Assembly (NCBI GenBank): GCA_018652925.1 | Contig: JABIBH010000417.1 | Span: 1-8,631 of the forward strand | Source: a bacterium | GTDB lineage: Bacteria; Krumholzibacteriota; Krumholzibacteriia; LZORAL124-64-63 | Direction: 5' to 3' | Length of the DNA stretch: 8,631 nucleotides | Shown: positions 7,193 through 8,631 of the stretch, piece after piece | Position numbering within the stretch: position 1 is the first letter of the stretch | How the letters are laid out: each line of letters opens with the position of its first letter | Made by a program: the position numbers and the translations under genes | Notes under the pieces: model-generated | What the model was told of the DNA's origin: nothing | The model's database searches: none | What the model saw: the letters and a program-made list of their open reading frames with translations, nothing else

Positions 7193-7205
7193 GGAGATTG
7201 TTTTG
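7193..7205 (+). promoter_or_regulatory. Ribosome binding site and TTG start of the porin gene
   Basis: GGAG at 7193-7196 (within AAAAGGAG) is followed by six bases and then TTG at 7203-7205. Translation from this TTG begins with MKTLKF and a hydrophobic core ending in ALA, a textbook signal peptide. The in-frame ATG at 7092 has no ribosome binding site and would bury the signal peptide 37 residues inside. Confidence 0.85.
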
Positions 7206-8378
7206 AAAACACTTAAGTTCACTGCCCTGATCGTGACTCTAGCAATGTTGTTCGGTTTTACCGCTGCTCTTGCTGGTGCCATTGAGGTGAACGGTGATAT
7301 CCGTTACCGTACTTTCATGGATAACAGAGATTTTGATAGCGATACAGAGGCTTACAACTGGAGCGAGATGCGTTCTCGTGTTAACCTGAGTGCCAGCAGT
7401 GGCGATAACCTGAATTTCTTCATGCAGATGCAAGACAGCCGTACAATCGGTGCTGAATCATCTGTAATCGCCGACAATGGCATGTACTCAATGCACCAGG
7501 CTTATTTCACATACAGCCCATGTGAAGTTTCCAGCTTCATGGCTGGTAAATTTGCTCTAGGTCTGCACAACGAACGCCTTGTTGGTAAAGTTGGTTGGAG
7601 TAATGTTGGTCGTACTTTTGAAGGTTTTGTTTACAACCGTGATTTTGGTATGTTTGATTTGACATTCTTGGGTACTCAACTTGACGAAGTCGTCACCACA
7701 GAAGGCCTGAATAATGACACAAAACTTATGGGTTTCAACTTTGCATTGCCACAATTTGACTTCTTTACTTACTGGGCATACGATGAGCTTGAAGCTTCTG
7801 ATTTCAGCTTGATGACATTAGGTATGTATCGCAAGCATGCATTTGGCGCTATGGACTATGAGTTCATGGGTGCATATCAAATGGGATCATATGTTGCTGA
7901 CGTTGATGTTGCTGCTATGATGATCTTTGGTGAATTTGGTTATACACTAGCTAATAACGCTCGTGTTGCATTCCTGATGGATTACACATCTGGTGATGAT
8001 GCTACTGACGCAACTGAATTCGGCGGATTTAACAACCTGTTCTATACAGGCCATAAATTCCGTGGAGCTATGGATTACTTCGTGGGAGACAACGATGAAG
8101 GCCTGATGGATATGGCATTCAAATTCAACTACCCAGTAAACGATGCATGGGGCTTAAGTGCTGCTGCTCATATGTTCACACTGGTTGAAGTTGCTGAAGA
8201 TGCTGAAGATGCTCTAGGTAACGAGTTGGACTTTACTGCAACTTACACTGATGGTGCTTTCAAATGGACCAACGGTCTTAGCATGTTCATGGCTGGCGAT
8301 GCTGATGTACCAGGCTATTCATCTTCAACAGGTGATAACAGCATGTGGTTCTTTAGTCAGTTCTCAGCTGGTTTCTAA
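7203..8378 (+). CDS. Outer-membrane beta-barrel protein, alginate-export family type
   Basis: Starting at TTG 7203, the protein has 391 residues. Its signal peptide (Lys2, Lys5, hydrophobic 6-23) is probably cleaved after ALA at 22-24. The mature part is built of alternating amphipathic strands rich in aromatic residues and Asp, and ends in Phe (SQFSAGF), the typical C-terminal signal for barrel assembly. Two segments resemble the alginate-export family of porins: GKFALGLHNERLVG followed by GWSNVGRTFEG (residues 115-141), and DYTSGDD followed by FNNLFYTGHKFRG (260-288). At 391 residues it is somewhat short for that family. The role is probably a diffusion channel for an anionic or small solute across the outer membrane. 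Real alginate transport is not implied, because no alginate gene is nearby. It is monocistronic, divergent from the antiporter operon, and ends at the terminator at 8403-8432. Confidence 0.85.
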   Translation: MKTLKFTALIVTLAMLFGFTAALAGAIEVNGDIRYRTFMDNRDFDSDTEAYNWSEMRSRVNLSASSGDNLNFFMQMQDSRTIGAESSVIADNGMYSMHQAYFTYSPCEVSSFMAGKFALGLHNERLVGKVGWSNVGRTFEGFVYNRDFGMFDLTFLGTQLDEVVTTEGLNNDTKLMGFNFALPQFDFFTYWAYDELEASDFSLMTLGMYRKHAFGAMDYEFMGAYQMGSYVADVDVAAMMIFGEFGYTLANNARVAFLMDYTSGDDATDATEFGGFNNLFYTGHKFRGAMDYFVGDNDEGLMDMAFKFNYPVNDAWGLSAAAHMFTLVEVAEDAEDALGNELDFTATYTDGAFKWTNGLSMFMAGDADVPGYSSSTGDNSMWFFSQFSAGF

Positions 8379-8402
8379 GAAACTTTCTGTACTGAAAAAT
8401 TG

Positions 8403-8432
8403 CCCCGGCAGCTTTGCTGTCGGGGTTTTTTT
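8403..8432. terminator. Bidirectional rho-independent terminator
   Basis: CCCCGGCAGC (8403-8412), a TTT loop and GCTGTCGGGG (8416-8425) form a 10-bp stem with one G-U wobble, followed by seven T on the + strand. On the minus strand the hairpin is followed by GCAATTTTT (complement of 8395-8402). It closes the porin gene and the convergent gene at 8431. The + strand T run overlaps the stop codon of the latter. Confidence 0.9.
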
Positions 8433-8631
8433 ATGCTTTGGGTTTTATTTTAAGAAATGCTCTTATTAGAGCTAAAGCCGTTTTGAACTTGAATTGCTTA
8501 CGAAGAGATTTTTTATATGCTTTTATTGAATTATTGAAATCTGCACTGACACTAAGTCCACGGCCAAACCCTGCATAAAGTTCAGCAATTTTGTTTTCAA
8601 GAAAATCAAGTGTAGATGCATCTTCAATCAG
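8431..8631 (-). CDS. C-terminal fragment of a TPR-like protein, possibly a glycosyltransferase tail
   Basis: Reading the minus strand from the right edge gives 66 uninterrupted residues ending at TAA (8433-8431), so the gene's start is outside the window. There is no internal ATG early enough to make this a gene of its own. Residues about 19-47 fit one tetratricopeptide unit: an LYAGFGRGL helix with Gly at the position-8 site, then an SADFNNSIKAYKKSL helix. A basic, hydrophobic helix (KTALALIRAFLKIKPKA) closes the protein. A helical tail of this type, with AYKKSL followed by ALALIRAFLK, is also seen at the end of some family 2 glycosyltransferases, so that identity is possible but not shown. 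The convergent arrangement with the porin gene and the shared terminator directly at its stop support it as a real coding end. Confidence 0.7.
   Translation of the reverse strand: MIEDASTLDFLENKIAELYAGFGRGLSVSADFNNSIKAYKKSLRKQFKFKTALALIRAFLKIKPKA

Larger units (their letters stand above)
6963..7202. promoter_or_regulatory. Divergent intergenic region between antiporter operon and porin gene
   Basis: These 240 bases separate divergently transcribed genes and must contain both promoters. On the minus strand a perfect -35 hexamer TTGACA (complement of 7051-7056) is followed after 17 bases by TAGCTT (complement of 7028-7033), a poor -10 with three matches. On the plus strand TATTAT at 7079-7084 is a fair -10 but lacks a good -35. 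An AT-rich inverted repeat, ATTAT-CAAA-ATAAT (7080-7093), overlaps that -10 candidate. No gene is supported within the region. Confidence 0.5.

Noticed and set aside
7092..7202. N-terminal extension of the porin frame from ATG 7092
   Set aside because: No ribosome binding site precedes it, and the signal peptide starts only at TTG 7203, which has AAAAGGAG at correct spacing.
8251..8469. 72-codon plus-strand frame across the porin end and terminator
   Set aside because: It overlaps the porin gene in another frame, reads through the terminator hairpin and overlaps the convergent gene; no ribosome binding site or protein features.
1..8631. CRISPR arrays, insertion sequences, tRNA or rRNA genes, toxin-antitoxin or defence genes
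   Set aside because: No regularly spaced repeats, no terminal inverted repeats with a transposase, no tRNA-like cloverleaf and no matching protein motifs were found on either strand.

Overview
The window comes from an uncultured-type, Gram-negative bacterium of moderate to low GC. It probably belongs to the FCB superphylum (Cloacimonadota, Marinimicrobia, KSB1 or a related candidate phylum). This placement is inferred from two secreted multidomain proteins that end in the FlgD-like / type IX-like sorting domain typical of that group (NPFNPST, then YD.AGR.V..L, a GVY.Y strand and a terminal Lys). An outer-membrane beta-barrel protein confirms a diderm envelope. I cannot assign a genus or phylum from the sequence alone.

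Layout. (1) 1-607, + strand: C-terminal 201 residues of a secreted protein (end of a beta-sandwich repeat, a fibronectin III-like domain, the sorting domain), closed by a hairpin terminator. (2) 608-915: AT-rich leader with a terminator, weak promoter candidates, a small palindrome and a 9-bp direct repeat just before the ribosome binding site. (3) 916-4812, + strand: a complete 1298-residue secreted protein with PPC-like, HYDIN/ASH-like, BACON-like and nidogen-like modules and the same C-terminal sorting domain. Its terminator carries the same 19-nt core as the first. (4) 4871-6962, - strand: a two-gene operon of a CitMHS/NhaD-type sodium:proton antiporter followed by a tightly coupled 197-residue protein of unknown function. 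(5) 6963-7202: divergent promoter region. (6) 7203-8378, + strand: an outer-membrane beta-barrel of the alginate-export type, starting at TTG. (7) 8431-8631, - strand: the C-terminal 66 residues of a TPR-like protein that runs off the right edge.

Functionally this is a cell-envelope neighbourhood: exported adhesive or structural surface proteins, an inner-membrane cation antiporter with a small partner, and an outer-membrane channel. I see no RNA gene, mobile element, CRISPR array or obvious defence or biosynthetic system. The points most worth a second look are the coupled unknown gene behind the antiporter, the nested domain insertions in the large secreted protein, and the duplicated tail-plus-terminator shared by the two secreted paralogues.
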